A DNA stretch of 64,000 bases from Sphingobacterium spiritivorum (GTDB lineage: Bacteria; Bacteroidota; Bacteroidia; Sphingobacteriales; Sphingobacteriaceae): the NCBI RefSeq assembly GCF_016724845.1, contig NZ_CP068082.1, positions 1,984,001-2,048,000 of the forward strand, in the 5' to 3' direction. The notes under the pieces were generated by a model. The model was not told the origin of the DNA. It made no database searches and was given only the letters and a program-made list of their open reading frames with translations. Made by a program: the position numbers and the translations under genes. Shown here in pieces: positions 17,953-27,299 of the stretch (position 1 is the stretch's first letter; each line of letters starts with the position of its first letter).

Positions 17953-18169
17953 CTACAGCTACACAGATGCATTCAATGAACTGCAACAAATTGTCAATGA
18001 TATCTCTTCAGGAAGCACGAATATTGATGAATTGTCCGAAAAGATCAAGCGGGCAGCTCTCCTGATCAAAGTCTGTCGCACCAAACTCATTTCTACTGAA
18101 GAAGAAGTAAACCAGCTCCTGGCGAATCTTGCCCCTGCTGAGGCGACTGTTAACCCCGAAGAGGAGTAA
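17942..18169 (+). CDS. xseB: Exodeoxyribonuclease VII small subunit
   Basis: Small helical subunit, about 75 residues, that binds the helical region of XseA. It shows the family pattern YTDAFNELQQIVNDISSG, then IDELSEKIKRAALLIKVCR and LISTEEEVNQLL. I chose the ATG at 17942 over that at 17921, since METNYSYTDAF begins at the conserved domain; it overlaps the xseA stop by 11 bases, pointing to coupled translation. Confidence 0.93.
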   Translation: METNYSYTDAFNELQQIVNDISSGSTNIDELSEKIKRAALLIKVCRTKLISTEEEVNQLLANLAPAEATVNPEEE

Positions 18170-18254
18170 CTGACAGGCATATAACCTAAGTGTAAAGATA
18201 TTGTTGTTTAATTAGTTTCCGTCAATCAGGGTATCATAAGATATTTTAATTCCT

Positions 18255-18262
18255 TAAATTTG
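18255..18262 (+). promoter_or_regulatory. -7 element (TAAATTTG) of uvrA
   Basis: Exact TAnnTTTG match 52 nt before the chosen uvrA start, in the gap after xseB. The -33 box is not clear. Confidence 0.5.
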
Positions 18263-18314
18263 CCATGCTGCTTTCGAAAATTCACTGAAAAACAGCGTGA
18301 TAAGTCACCATTGC

Positions 18315-21119
18315 ATGCAAGATTCTGAAAAAAACAGTCCTAAAACCCATATACTTATTAAAGGAGCACGAGTCAATAACCTGAAAAATATTGATGTCAG
18401 TCTGCCTAAAAACAAACTTGTGGTCATTACCGGAATGTCCGGATCAGGCAAGTCTTCTTTAGCCTTTGACACCCTCTATGCAGAGGGGCAACGCCGTTAT
18501 GTAGAAAGCCTTTCTTCCTATGCCCGTCAGTTTATGGGCAGGATGAACAAGCCTGAAGTAGATTATATAAAAGGCATAGCACCGGCTATTGCTATTGAAC
18601 AACGTGTCATTACCAGTAATCCCAGATCAACAGTAGGAACATCTACAGAGATCTATGATTATCTTAAACTCCTTTTTGCCCGGATAGGCAAGACTTTCTC
18701 TCCTGTTTCAGGAAAGGAAGTGACGAAAGATACCGTATCCAGTGTTGTAGATTTTATTTCGAAAGCACAGGACGATACTACCGTTACCATATTTGCTCCT
18801 TTAATTCCGCTGAACAACAGAAAACTGAAGGAAGAGCTCTCGTTACTATTACAAAAAGGTTTTGTCCGCGTATGGTATCAGGACAAAATGCAAAAGATAG
18901 AGCAGCTTATCGATGATAAAGGTGTTGCTAACAACTCCTTCAAGGATGATGAAGTACAGATTGTTATTGACCGTATCCGGTTAGATCAGGAGGAAGAAAC
19001 GATCAGTCGGCTGGCAGATTCTGTGCAAACTGCTTTTTTCGAAGGAAAAGGAGTCTGTACTGTCGATATAGACGGTGCTAAGCATTTTTTCTCTGATAAA
19101 TTTGAACTGGATGGTATCACATTTGAAGAACCCACTCCCAATTTTTTCAGTTTCAATAACCCATACGGTGCCTGTCGCCGTTGCGAAGGTTACGGAAAAA
19201 TTATAGGTATAGATCCGGATCTGGTAATTCCTGATAAGAGCCGTTCGGTATACGACGGTGCGATCGCACCATGGCGTGGTGAAAAAATGGGCGAATGGCT
19301 GCAGGTGCTTATCAAATCTGCACTCAAATTTGATTTCCCGATACACCGTGCTTATGGAGATCTGACACCTGAACAACAGGAATTGTTATGGACAGGGAAC
19401 TCTTATTTCCGCGGACTGAATGAGTTCTTTCAGGAACTGGAAGAGCAAACCTACAAAATCCAGTACCGTGTCATGCTATCCCGCTACCGGGGTAAAACAG
19501 ATTGTCCGGATTGTAAAGGATCCCGCCTCCGTAAAGATGCAACTTATGTAAAAGTCGCTGATCGTTCGATCACTGATATTGTACTCTTGCCGTTAGATCA
19601 GGCTCTTACTTTTTTCCGGGAAATAAAACTGACAAAAAATGAAGAGATCGTAGCGAAACGTTTATTGGCAGAGATTAACAACAGACTCCAGTTCCTCTGC
19701 GATGTAGGATTGAGTTATCTGACTCTTAACCGCTTATCTAACTCTTTGTCCGGTGGAGAGTCTCAGCGTATCAATCTGGCTACTTCACTAGGAAGCTCAT
19801 TAGTCGGATCGATCTATGTTCTGGATGAACCTTCCATTGGATTACATCCCCGTGATACACAACGCCTTATCGGGGTGCTGAAATCACTGCGGGACATTGG
19901 GAATACCGTGATCGTAGTCGAACATGAACAGGAAATGATGGAAGCTGCGGATTACCTTATTGATATTGGTCCTGAAGCCGGTATCAACGGAGGAGAATTA
20001 GTATTTGCAGGTACCTACTCTCAGATTCTGAAGGATAAGAAAAGCCTTACAGGCCAGTACCTGAGCGGAACACAACAAATTGATATCCCTGCAAAAAGAA
20101 GAAAATGGCATGATAGCATCAAGATTAAAGGTGCACGCGAAAATAACCTCAAAGGCATAGATGTTGCCTTCCCGTTAAATGTATTTACCGTTGTTTCCGG
20201 AGTATCCGGTTCAGGAAAAACCTCTTTGGTGAAAAGAATTTTGTTCCCTGCTTTGCAAAAAGCGATAGGTAACTATTCCGGGGAACAGACAGGTATCTTC
20301 GATGGAATTGAAGGAGATATCAACAGTATTGAGCAAGTAGAAATGGTCGATCAGAATCCGATAGGCCGTTCCTCCCGATCCAACCCGGTGACGTATGTAA
20401 AAGCATGGGATGAAATCCGTGCGCTATACGCCAATCTTCCGGTTGCAAAAGCCGGAGGCTTAAAACCTGCTGCATTCTCATTTAACGTAGAAGGTGGGCG
20501 CTGTGATGTCTGCCAGGGTGAAGGGGAAGTAAAAATCGAAATGCAGTTTATGGCCGATATTGTATTGCCATGTGAAGCTTGCGGAGGCAAACGATTCAAA
20601 CCACATGTCCTGGATGTACAGTTCAAGGACAAAAATGTATCCGATATATTGAGCCTGAGCGTGGATGAGGCTCTTGAGTTTTTCAAGGATCAGGCCAAAA
20701 TCATCTCAAAACTACAACCTCTGCAGGATGTAGGTTTGGGCTATGTAAAACTAGGACAGTCTTCCAGCACCTTATCCGGAGGAGAAGCACAACGAATCAA
20801 ACTTGCCTCCTTTCTGATTAAGGGAAACAACAGCAAAAAGACCCTTTTTATTTTTGACGAACCGACTACAGGTCTGCATTTTCATGATATCAAGAAATTG
20901 CTGAAATCTTTCGATGCTTTGATCGCTTTAGGTAACAGTATCCTGGTGATCGAACACAATATGGAGATGATCAAATCTGCTGACTGGGTCATCGACATCG
21001 GTCCTGAGGGGGGAAATAAAGGCGGTCAGCTGGTTTTTGAAGGAACTCCCGATGAACTCGCCAAATGCAAGGAATCTTATACAGGACAATACCTAAAGAA
21101 TCATTTAAACAACAATTAA
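18315..21119 (+). CDS. uvrA: Excinuclease ABC subunit A
   Basis: DNA damage sensor of nucleotide excision repair, about 934 residues from the ATG at 18315 (a GTG lies in frame at 18297). Two ABC ATPase halves are seen: Walker A GMSGSGKSSLAFDTLYAEGQ near the N-terminus and GVSGSGKTSLVKRILF in the second half, with signatures SLSGGESQRINLATSLG and TLSGGEAQRIKLASF. Zinc-finger cysteines in CRRCEGYG, CPDCKG and the C4 module (CDVCQGEG ... CEACGGKRF) are present, but the first CxxC of zinc finger 1 is missing (FSDKFELDGITFEEPTPN instead), as I recall for other Bacteroidota UvrA. The pafA gene follows by 7 bases. Confidence 0.96.
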   Translation: MQDSEKNSPKTHILIKGARVNNLKNIDVSLPKNKLVVITGMSGSGKSSLAFDTLYAEGQRRYVESLSSYARQFMGRMNKPEVDYIKGIAPAIAIEQRVITSNPRSTVGTSTEIYDYLKLLFARIGKTFSPVSGKEVTKDTVSSVVDFISKAQDDTTVTIFAPLIPLNNRKLKEELSLLLQKGFVRVWYQDKMQKIEQLIDDKGVANNSFKDDEVQIVIDRIRLDQEEETISRLADSVQTAFFEGKGVCTVDIDGAKHFFSDKFELDGITFEEPTPNFFSFNNPYGACRRCEGYGKIIGIDPDLVIPDKSRSVYDGAIAPWRGEKMGEWLQVLIKSALKFDFPIHRAYGDLTPEQQELLWTGNSYFRGLNEFFQELEEQTYKIQYRVMLSRYRGKTDCPDCKGSRLRKDATYVKVADRSITDIVLLPLDQALTFFREIKLTKNEEIVAKRLLAEINNRLQFLCDVGLSYLTLNRLSNSLSGGESQRINLATSLGSSLVGSIYVLDEPSIGLHPRDTQRLIGVLKSLRDIGNTVIVVEHEQEMMEAADYLIDIGPEAGINGGELVFAGTYSQILKDKKSLTGQYLSGTQQIDIPAKRRKWHDSIKIKGARENNLKGIDVAFPLNVFTVVSGVSGSGKTSLVKRILFPALQKAIGNYSGEQTGIFDGIEGDINSIEQVEMVDQNPIGRSSRSNPVTYVKAWDEIRALYANLPVAKAGGLKPAAFSFNVEGGRCDVCQGEGEVKIEMQFMADIVLPCEACGGKRFKPHVLDVQFKDKNVSDILSLSVDEALEFFKDQAKIISKLQPLQDVGLGYVKLGQSSSTLSGGEAQRIKLASFLIKGNNSKKTLFIFDEPTTGLHFHDIKKLLKSFDALIALGNSILVIEHNMEMIKSADWVIDIGPEGGNKGGQLVFEGTPDELAKCKESYTGQYLKNHLNNN

Positions 21120-21126
21120 TATTACT

Positions 21127-22773
21127 ATGAAGCTAAAAAAAGTACTAATATTAGCCACTGTCGGAATACTGGGATTGACTGCCCAGGCACAAAACCAACC
21201 TGAACGACCAAAACTCGTTGTCGGATTAATGGTAGACCAGATGCGCTGGGATTACCTTTACCGATTTGCTGACCGCTACGGCAAAGGTGGTTTCAAACGA
21301 CTGTTAGATGACGGCTTTACCTGCCAGAACACTTACATTAATTATATACCTACCTACACTGCTATCGGACACAGTTCGGTATACACAGGAAGTGTACCTT
21401 CTATTCACGGTATTGCAGGAAATGACTGGATCATGGAACAGACCGGAGAATCTATGTACTGTACACAGGATACAAGCGTAACCGGTGTGGGAACGACTGA
21501 AAAAGAAGGAAAGCAATCTCCACGTAACCTGTTAACATCTACAGTGACAGATCAATTGCGCCTTGCATCTAATTTCAAATCAAAAGTAATCGGTATTGCT
21601 CTCAAAGACAGAGGAGGAATTTTGCCTGCAGGTCATTTTGCAAATGCCGCTTATTGGTTTGAAAGCAAATCAGGTAACTGGATCAGCAGTAATTTCTATA
21701 TGGATCAACTGCCAAAATGGGTACAGGATTTTAACAGTAAGAAACTGGCCGACAAATACCTGAAACAAGACTGGAATACGCTATATGATATTTCAACCTA
21801 TACATCCAGTATTGCTGATGACAATGTATATGAAGGAAAATGGGCCGGCGAGGACAAACCAACCTTCCCTCACCTTACTTCCAAGCTGATGAAGGATGAA
21901 GGTTATGAGCTGATCAAAACTACTCCATATGGTAACCAATTGACTCTGGATCTGGCAAAAGCAGCTATTGAGAATGAGAAGATGGGAAATAATCCGACAA
22001 AAAATACAGACTTTCTTTGTGTAAGCCTTTCCTCCACAGATTATGTCGGCCACCGTTATTCTTTATCTGCTATAGAGATTGAAGATACTTACCTGCGTCT
22101 GGATCAACAGCTGGAAGATTTTCTCAACTATCTGGATAAAACAGTCGGACAGGGTAATTATACTTTATTCCTGACCGCAGATCATGGAGCTTCCTATAAC
22201 TCCCGCTATTTTATGGATATGAAAGGAAATGGAGGCTACTTCTTTTCCCGTCAGGTAATGAAAGATCTGGATGCAGCATTGAACGCAAAATTCGGCGTTA
22301 CGAAGCTGGTCAAAAGCCTGATGAACTATCAGGTTCACCTGAATTACCCACTGATCGAAAAATCTAACCTGGATGTAGATAAGGTAAAAGAAGAGATTAT
22401 CAAAGTATTGAAAAAAGAAGAAGGAATAGCTTATGTGGTAGATGTAGAGAAAGGAGACAATATGGCGATCCCGCAACCTATTCGTGAACGTATCATCAAC
22501 GGATACAACATGAAAAGAAGCGGAGTGATCCAGATTGTACTGGAACCACAATGGTATGACGGATCTCCGCGCTCTACCGGTACGACACACGGTACATGGA
22601 CACCGTATGACTCCCATATTCCACTGATATTTATGGGATGGGGAATCAAACCGGGAGCTTCAAACAGAGTGGTCAACATGACAGATATTGCGCCGACGAT
22701 TTCTTCTTTACTACATATTACAGAACCAAATGGTAATATTGGCAAACCGATACTTGAAGTATTAGGTCAATAA
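21127..22773 (+). CDS. pafA: PafA-type alkaline phosphatase
   Basis: Exported phosphate monoesterase of the alkaline phosphatase superfamily, 548 residues, with a signal peptide (LILATVGILGLTAQAQ). Active-site residues align within one or two positions of Elizabethkingia PafA: Thr78 nucleophile (IPTYTAIGH), Asn99 (HGIAGND), Lys160 and Arg162 (ALKDRGGILPAGH). Metal-ligand motifs are VDQMRWDYLYR, SLSSTDYVGHRYS, FLTADHGAS and TTHGTWTPYDSHIPLIF. It would release phosphate in the periplasm. It starts 7 bases after uvrA and is probably co-transcribed with it. No typical phosphate-response operator was recognised. Confidence 0.93.
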   Translation: MKLKKVLILATVGILGLTAQAQNQPERPKLVVGLMVDQMRWDYLYRFADRYGKGGFKRLLDDGFTCQNTYINYIPTYTAIGHSSVYTGSVPSIHGIAGNDWIMEQTGESMYCTQDTSVTGVGTTEKEGKQSPRNLLTSTVTDQLRLASNFKSKVIGIALKDRGGILPAGHFANAAYWFESKSGNWISSNFYMDQLPKWVQDFNSKKLADKYLKQDWNTLYDISTYTSSIADDNVYEGKWAGEDKPTFPHLTSKLMKDEGYELIKTTPYGNQLTLDLAKAAIENEKMGNNPTKNTDFLCVSLSSTDYVGHRYSLSAIEIEDTYLRLDQQLEDFLNYLDKTVGQGNYTLFLTADHGASYNSRYFMDMKGNGGYFFSRQVMKDLDAALNAKFGVTKLVKSLMNYQVHLNYPLIEKSNLDVDKVKEEIIKVLKKEEGIAYVVDVEKGDNMAIPQPIRERIINGYNMKRSGVIQIVLEPQWYDGSPRSTGTTHGTWTPYDSHIPLIFMGWGIKPGASNRVVNMTDIAPTISSLLHITEPNGNIGKPILEVLGQ

Positions 22774-22836
22774 AACCATCATATGAAAATCGTAATTAAT
22801 TTGCTTATTTTTGTGGATTATCAATGGAGTTAAACT

Positions 22837-23280
22837 ATGCTTTCTAAGAAAACAAAATACGCAATCAAGGCTTTGATGGTTTTGGGACGAAATTACGGAA
22901 AAGAGCCTATGCAAATTGTTAAAATAGCTGATGAAGAAAATATTCCGAAAAAATTTTTGGAACAGATCTTATTAGAAATGCGAAATGCAGGTATCCTATA
23001 CAGCAAAAAAGGTGCTGGCGGCGGATACAGCCTTAACAAAGCTCCGGAAGATGTTTTTCTTTCACAGGTCATGCGCCTTATTGATGGGCCTATTGCATTA
23101 TTACCCTGTGTGAGTCTTAACTTTTATCGCTCCTGTGACGAATGTACGGAAGAACATGTATGTGGTATACGCGATACATTTATCGATGTCCGCAATGCAA
23201 TGCTGCAGATCCTCAATGATACCAGTATAGCACATCTTATCAATAAAGAAAAAGAACTAAATCTGGATATCAGGCCATAA
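22837..23280 (+). CDS. Rrf2-family transcriptional regulator
   Basis: Small winged-helix regulator of 147 residues. The helix-turn-helix lies in MQIVKIADEENIPKKFLEQILLEM (split: recognition region ~25-48), with the wing YSKKGAGGGYSLNKAPEDV. Four cysteines (91, 100, 103, 109) sit where IscR/NsrR-type members hold an iron-sulfur cluster, in the pattern C-x8-C-x2-C-x5-C, so redox or Fe-S sensing is possible. It follows pafA by 63 bases and ends at a strong terminator. Confidence 0.92.
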   Translation: MLSKKTKYAIKALMVLGRNYGKEPMQIVKIADEENIPKKFLEQILLEMRNAGILYSKKGAGGGYSLNKAPEDVFLSQVMRLIDGPIALLPCVSLNFYRSCDECTEEHVCGIRDTFIDVRNAMLQILNDTSIAHLINKEKELNLDIRP

Positions 23281-23302
23281 TTTCTGCCGGAAAGCAAGAT
23301 AT

Positions 23303-23339
23303 AAAAAAGCACATTGCGTTAATGCAATGTGCTTTTTTT
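23303..23339 (+). terminator. Intrinsic terminator after the Rrf2 gene
   Basis: Perfect hairpin: GCACATTGC (23309-23317) and GCAATGTGC (23324-23332), flanked by an A-run and a T-run that extend the stem, with a 6-nt loop. It ends the uvrA-pafA-rrf2 stretch and could also work on the other strand. Confidence 0.85.
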
Positions 23340-23358
23340 GTAGTATTTCCTTTTTATT

Positions 23359-23398
23359 TTAACATTCGTTAACCTTATTTAACATCGTGCTAATTAAC
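23359..23398 (+). promoter_or_regulatory. Phased TTAAC direct repeats upstream of the barrel gene
   Basis: TTAAC begins at 23359, 23369 and 23379, exactly 10 bp apart, with a fourth copy at 23394. Such helically phased repeats suggest binding of a tandem dimeric response regulator. They sit 41-80 bases before the ATG at 23439. Confidence 0.4.
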
Positions 23399-23438
23399 AA
23401 TAACTTATTTTTACTGTACATATTTGAACCGATTAATT

Positions 23439-25829
23439 ATGAAAAATCTCTACCGGTTATTGTTAATAATCCCCTTAATTATAGGCATTTCGCAACACAC
23501 ATTTGCACAGATTAATATTTCCGGTAAAATCCGGAATTCCACTGATTCTCCTGTTTCATCGGCTGTAGTAACGTTGTATCAAGGCAAAGGTGCCGGTAAA
23601 ATGATCACAGCAGGAGCCACAGATGAAAATGGAGAATTCCAGCTTACGTCAGATAAGGGTTCTTATTTGCTGAAAGTTACTTTTTTACAAGACCTTCTTT
23701 ATCAAAAAGAAATAACAGTCGAAAAACAACTTGATCTGGGCCTGATCACAGTCGAAAAAGATGGTAAATCTAAAGAGCTGGCTGAAGTAGAGATCAGAAA
23801 GTACAAACCAACTGTCGTTTTCAGAAACGGGAAATTAGAATTTAGCCCCAGCGTAGTTGAAACGGGTTCGGTACTGGAGATAATGAAGATTGCTCCTACC
23901 GTACAGATACAGGAAGAACAGATCAATCTGCTTGGGAAAACGGGAACAGAAATTCGCATAAACGGCAGAAAAATACATATGAGCGGAGAACAACTGACCT
24001 CTTATCTCGCCACTCTTTCAGCTAATATGCTCGAAAAACTTGAAATTGTGCACAATCCAGGGGCGGAATACGATGCTGATGCCAAAGGAGGAGTTATCAA
24101 TATTGTATTAAAAGAGTTAAAAGAAAAGGGAATTAATGCCTCCACCTATGTGACCCAGACGAAGTCCAAATATGCAAACACTTCATTAGGAGGTAATTTT
24201 AATATGTTAACCGGAAAGTGGCAGACCTGGGGATCTATGGGAGTAGATAAAGGAAAAAACTGGACTTACGGCACCAATGACATTTTCTATACTTCGGGAC
24301 TATGGCAGGACAAAAATGAACAGATAACCCATCAAAAAAGTCTGTCCGCTACTGCCGGAATCGAGTTTGTACCCGATTCCAGTAACGCCATCAATGCCTC
24401 ATTTTCTTATTATAAAGGCCCTTCGACAGGAGAAGAATATAATCAGTCCTTTATCTATAATGTCAAGAAGATACTGGATTCGACCCTACGAACTATAGGA
24501 ACGAATCCTCAGGATTACAGCAACTTTTCCTATAATGTGAATTACGTACATACATTCGGCAAGAGCAACAGAAAACTGACATTTGATTATGCGCAGGTAT
24601 CTACGCTGTTTGACAGGGAGCAGGATTTTACAAATTCGGTTATAAAAGATGGAAACGCTACACAAATGCAACGCTTCTTTTCCGGAAACAATCAAAATGT
24701 GGCTGTTCAGACAGCCAATCTTGCTCTGGATCTACCTAACAATATTGTAAATATGAATGTCGGAGGGAAGCTTATCTTCAACAAAAATCAGAATGAGACT
24801 TCGTTTTATGAGTTTGTAAATAACAACTGGGATGCCAGTAAAGATAAGTTTGACAACTTCAAGTATAAAGAACGTATTCAGGCGCTATACTTTCAGGGAA
24901 ATAAAACTATTGGCAAGTGGGAGTTTCAGGGAGGACTTCGCATGGAAGCTACCCGGACAGAAGGTAGCAGCCTTGCTAACGGACAGATCACAAAAAGGAA
25001 TTATACAAAATTCTTTCCCTCCTTCAGCGCATCATTCAATAAGGATGAGAACAATACGTTCAACCTGTCCTATGGTAAAAAGATCCAGCGGCCAGAGTTT
25101 TCATGGGTCAATCCGTTTGCATGGTATACCAATGCATACGAATATTCACACGGAAACCCTTCTCTGCAACCTTATTTCAGCAATGACCTGACCTTTATGT
25201 ATGTACTCAAGCAAAAGTGGACATTTTATGCCAGCTATTATTCTACACGCAATGTCTATGCTGAATATATGAAAATCGATACTACAACCGGAAAGCGTGA
25301 AAGCAGAGTAGATAATTTTGTAAATCAGGATATTCTCAGTCTGTATGCAAGTACTGATTTTAATCTTTGGAAAAGATGGAAAATGTCCCCGGAGTTAGCT
25401 TTTCAGGCACATAAAAGAGGTTCGGATCTGGCATTGATCGATGATACGAGCGGCTTTAACGTAACTGCCGGTCTGTACCAACAGATTCAGGTATTGCCAG
25501 ACAACAAACTGGTGCTGACTTTAAATTCATCTTACAGCTCGCCCAGCAATGCCAGTGTACTGGAGACCAAAGCCAGATTTGTACAGCATGCAGGCATCAC
25601 GTATCAGGCTGTCAAAGACACCCTGCAGATTTCACTCAACGGGAATGACCTGTTCAAATCCGCAGCTTTCCAGTATGATGCCTACGTGAATGATATTCGC
25701 CGTACACGGTACAAGTATTCCAATAGCCAGCAGGTCAGCATGACTGTCCGCTATAATTTCAAAAAAGGTAAAAAGCGGGAAATAAACAGATCCAATGCAA
25801 ACGATGATGAAATGCGTCGGGCAGGATAA
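23439..25829 (+). CDS. Outer-membrane beta-barrel protein with CarboxypepD_reg domain
   Basis: Protein of about 796 residues with a signal peptide (LLIIPLIIGISQHTFAQ), an N-terminal CarboxypepD_reg-like domain (ISGKIRNSTDSPVSSAVVTL), a plug-like segment (LEIMKIAPTVQIQEE, IRINGRKIHMSGEQLTSYL, VHNPGAEYDADAKGGVINIV) and a C-terminal barrel of the OMP_b-brl_3 type. The ATG at 23439 is used instead of the TTG at 23424. This family is abundant in Bacteroidota and its cargo is mostly unknown; some members may be TonB-linked. It is transcribed alone and ends at a shared palindromic terminator. Confidence 0.88.
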   Translation: MKNLYRLLLIIPLIIGISQHTFAQINISGKIRNSTDSPVSSAVVTLYQGKGAGKMITAGATDENGEFQLTSDKGSYLLKVTFLQDLLYQKEITVEKQLDLGLITVEKDGKSKELAEVEIRKYKPTVVFRNGKLEFSPSVVETGSVLEIMKIAPTVQIQEEQINLLGKTGTEIRINGRKIHMSGEQLTSYLATLSANMLEKLEIVHNPGAEYDADAKGGVINIVLKELKEKGINASTYVTQTKSKYANTSLGGNFNMLTGKWQTWGSMGVDKGKNWTYGTNDIFYTSGLWQDKNEQITHQKSLSATAGIEFVPDSSNAINASFSYYKGPSTGEEYNQSFIYNVKKILDSTLRTIGTNPQDYSNFSYNVNYVHTFGKSNRKLTFDYAQVSTLFDREQDFTNSVIKDGNATQMQRFFSGNNQNVAVQTANLALDLPNNIVNMNVGGKLIFNKNQNETSFYEFVNNNWDASKDKFDNFKYKERIQALYFQGNKTIGKWEFQGGLRMEATRTEGSSLANGQITKRNYTKFFPSFSASFNKDENNTFNLSYGKKIQRPEFSWVNPFAWYTNAYEYSHGNPSLQPYFSNDLTFMYVLKQKWTFYASYYSTRNVYAEYMKIDTTTGKRESRVDNFVNQDILSLYASTDFNLWKRWKMSPELAFQAHKRGSDLALIDDTSGFNVTAGLYQQIQVLPDNKLVLTLNSSYSSPSNASVLETKARFVQHAGITYQAVKDTLQISLNGNDLFKSAAFQYDAYVNDIRRTRYKYSNSQQVSMTVRYNFKKGKKREINRSNANDDEMRRAG

Positions 25830-25870
25830 AACAAAAACGGCCGGAAATATTTCCGGCCGTTTTTGTTTTA
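25827..25870. terminator. Bidirectional terminator: perfect 44-bp palindrome
   Basis: Two perfect 22-base arms (25827-25848 and 25849-25870) with a core CGGCCGGAAATATTTCCGGC, flanked by A- and T-runs on both sides. The stop codons of the barrel gene (25827-25829) and of murF (25868-25870) are the outer ends of the palindrome. It should terminate both convergent genes equally. Confidence 0.9.
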
Positions 25871-27175
25871 TAATACATCCATCAAATGTTCAAATGCCAT
25901 TCCTCTGGACGCTTTTAACAGTATTGTACTATTGATTACCGGCCGGTCAATCAACGCCTGCTTTGCCTCTTCGGAGGTTTCATAAAACTCCGCTTCAAGA
26001 TACGCTTGTTTTTTGAATGCCTTTCCGACAAAAATTAAACGATCTGCTCCAATAGATTTTGCCCGTTGCACCACCTTTTCATGTTCTGCATCAGACTCAT
26101 CCCCCATCTCAAACATATCTCCCAATATGATCACTTTGCGGGAAGCATCAATCACTTCAATATTATCCAGAGCTGCAGCCATACTGCTGGCATTTGCATT
26201 ATAATAATCTGCTATAATGGTATTATGCTCTGTCTTTGTAACCTGCGAACGGTTATTTTTAGGAGTGTAACGCTCAATTCCGGTATTGATTTGCTCCGCA
26301 CTGACACCAAAGTATAGTCCTACAGCTATTGCTGCTAAAAAATTTTCTGTATTATAGGATCCCGTTAATTGTGTGTGGACAGTATAAGAGTCGGGCTTAT
26401 CTTTTTCCTTCCATTCGATCTGCAGAAGCGGGTCCGCTTTTAGCAATTTGCCGATTACATCATTTGTTTCGGCAAATCCATAAGTCACTACTTCGCTTAT
26501 TTTACGCGTCGCAGCCATCTCATTCAGATGTGGGTTATCTGCCTGCAGAAACAACGTACCATTATGGTTCTGCAAATAGTCATACAATTCGCCTTTTGTT
26601 TTCTTTACCCCCTCAAACGAGCCAAAACCTTCCAGATGCGCTTTTCCTACATTGGAGATCAGACCATGTGTCGGCTCTGCAATATCACATAAGAAAGCTA
26701 TTTCTTTGAGGTGATTTGCTCCCATCTCTATTACTGCAATTTGTATAGTCGAATCAACAGATAATAAAGTCAGCGGAACACCGATATGGTTATTCAGATT
26801 GCCTTTTGTCGCATACGTCTTGAATTTCTGCGATAATGTAGCATGCAACAGTTCTTTGGTGGTCGTCTTACCATTTGTTCCTGTCACACCTATAACCGGA
26901 ATACTCAACGTCTTACGATGATGATTAGCAAGCTTCTGGAGACTTTCCAAAACATTATCTACCAAAATATAACGGCCATCTTTGGCATATGAAGCCTCAT
27001 CAATAATCACATAACTCGCTCCGGTTTGTAAGGCCTGATCGGCAAAGCTGTTTCCATTGAAATTAGCTCCTTTAAGCGCAAAAAACAGACTGCCCGGCAA
27101 AATATTACGGGTATCTGTAGATACGTATGGATGTTGTAAATATAAATCGTATAGCGCTTCAATAGTCATGATCAA
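25868..27175 (-). CDS. murF: UDP-MurNAc-tripeptide--D-alanyl-D-alanine ligase
   Basis: Cytoplasmic Mur ligase of 435 residues that joins D-Ala-D-Ala to the peptidoglycan precursor with ATP. The N-terminal substrate domain shows VSTDTRNILPGSLFFALKG, the ATP loop is GVTGTNGKTTTKELL (~96-110), followed by VIEMGANHLKEIAFLCDIA, ITNVGKAH-like ISNVGKAHLEGFG, the linker YNANASSMAAALDNI and ILGDMFEMGDES. It has its own promoter with both elements visible. An internal ATG two codons in (27169) could also be used. Confidence 0.96.
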   Translation of the reverse strand: MIMTIEALYDLYLQHPYVSTDTRNILPGSLFFALKGANFNGNSFADQALQTGASYVIIDEASYAKDGRYILVDNVLESLQKLANHHRKTLSIPVIGVTGTNGKTTTKELLHATLSQKFKTYATKGNLNNHIGVPLTLLSVDSTIQIAVIEMGANHLKEIAFLCDIAEPTHGLISNVGKAHLEGFGSFEGVKKTKGELYDYLQNHNGTLFLQADNPHLNEMAATRKISEVVTYGFAETNDVIGKLLKADPLLQIEWKEKDKPDSYTVHTQLTGSYNTENFLAAIAVGLYFGVSAEQINTGIERYTPKNNRSQVTKTEHNTIIADYYNANASSMAAALDNIEVIDASRKVIILGDMFEMGDESDAEHEKVVQRAKSIGADRLIFVGKAFKKQAYLEAEFYETSEEAKQALIDRPVINSTILLKASRGMAFEHLMDVL

Positions 27176-27187
27176 GAATTTGTTTCA

Positions 27188-27218
27188 CAAACTTAGATAA
27201 ACTTGTAACTATATGCAA
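27188..27218 (-). promoter_or_regulatory. murF promoter
   Basis: On the minus strand, TTG (27218-27216), 20 bases, then TAAGTTTG (27195-27188), a full match to the Bacteroidota -33/-7 pattern. The expected start of transcription is only a few bases before the ATG at 27175. Confidence 0.75.
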
Positions 27219-27299
27219 GAGTCTGTCAACGGTTAACAAATAAGAGCATAATTCTTCCTTATAAAATCAAATTGTATAATCCGTCTGATTTGGAAAATA

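Noticed and set aside
22165..22617. 150-codon minus-strand frame within pafA
   Set aside because: Composition is rich in Phe, Tyr and Val as expected for the complement of the coding strand; no domain is seen.
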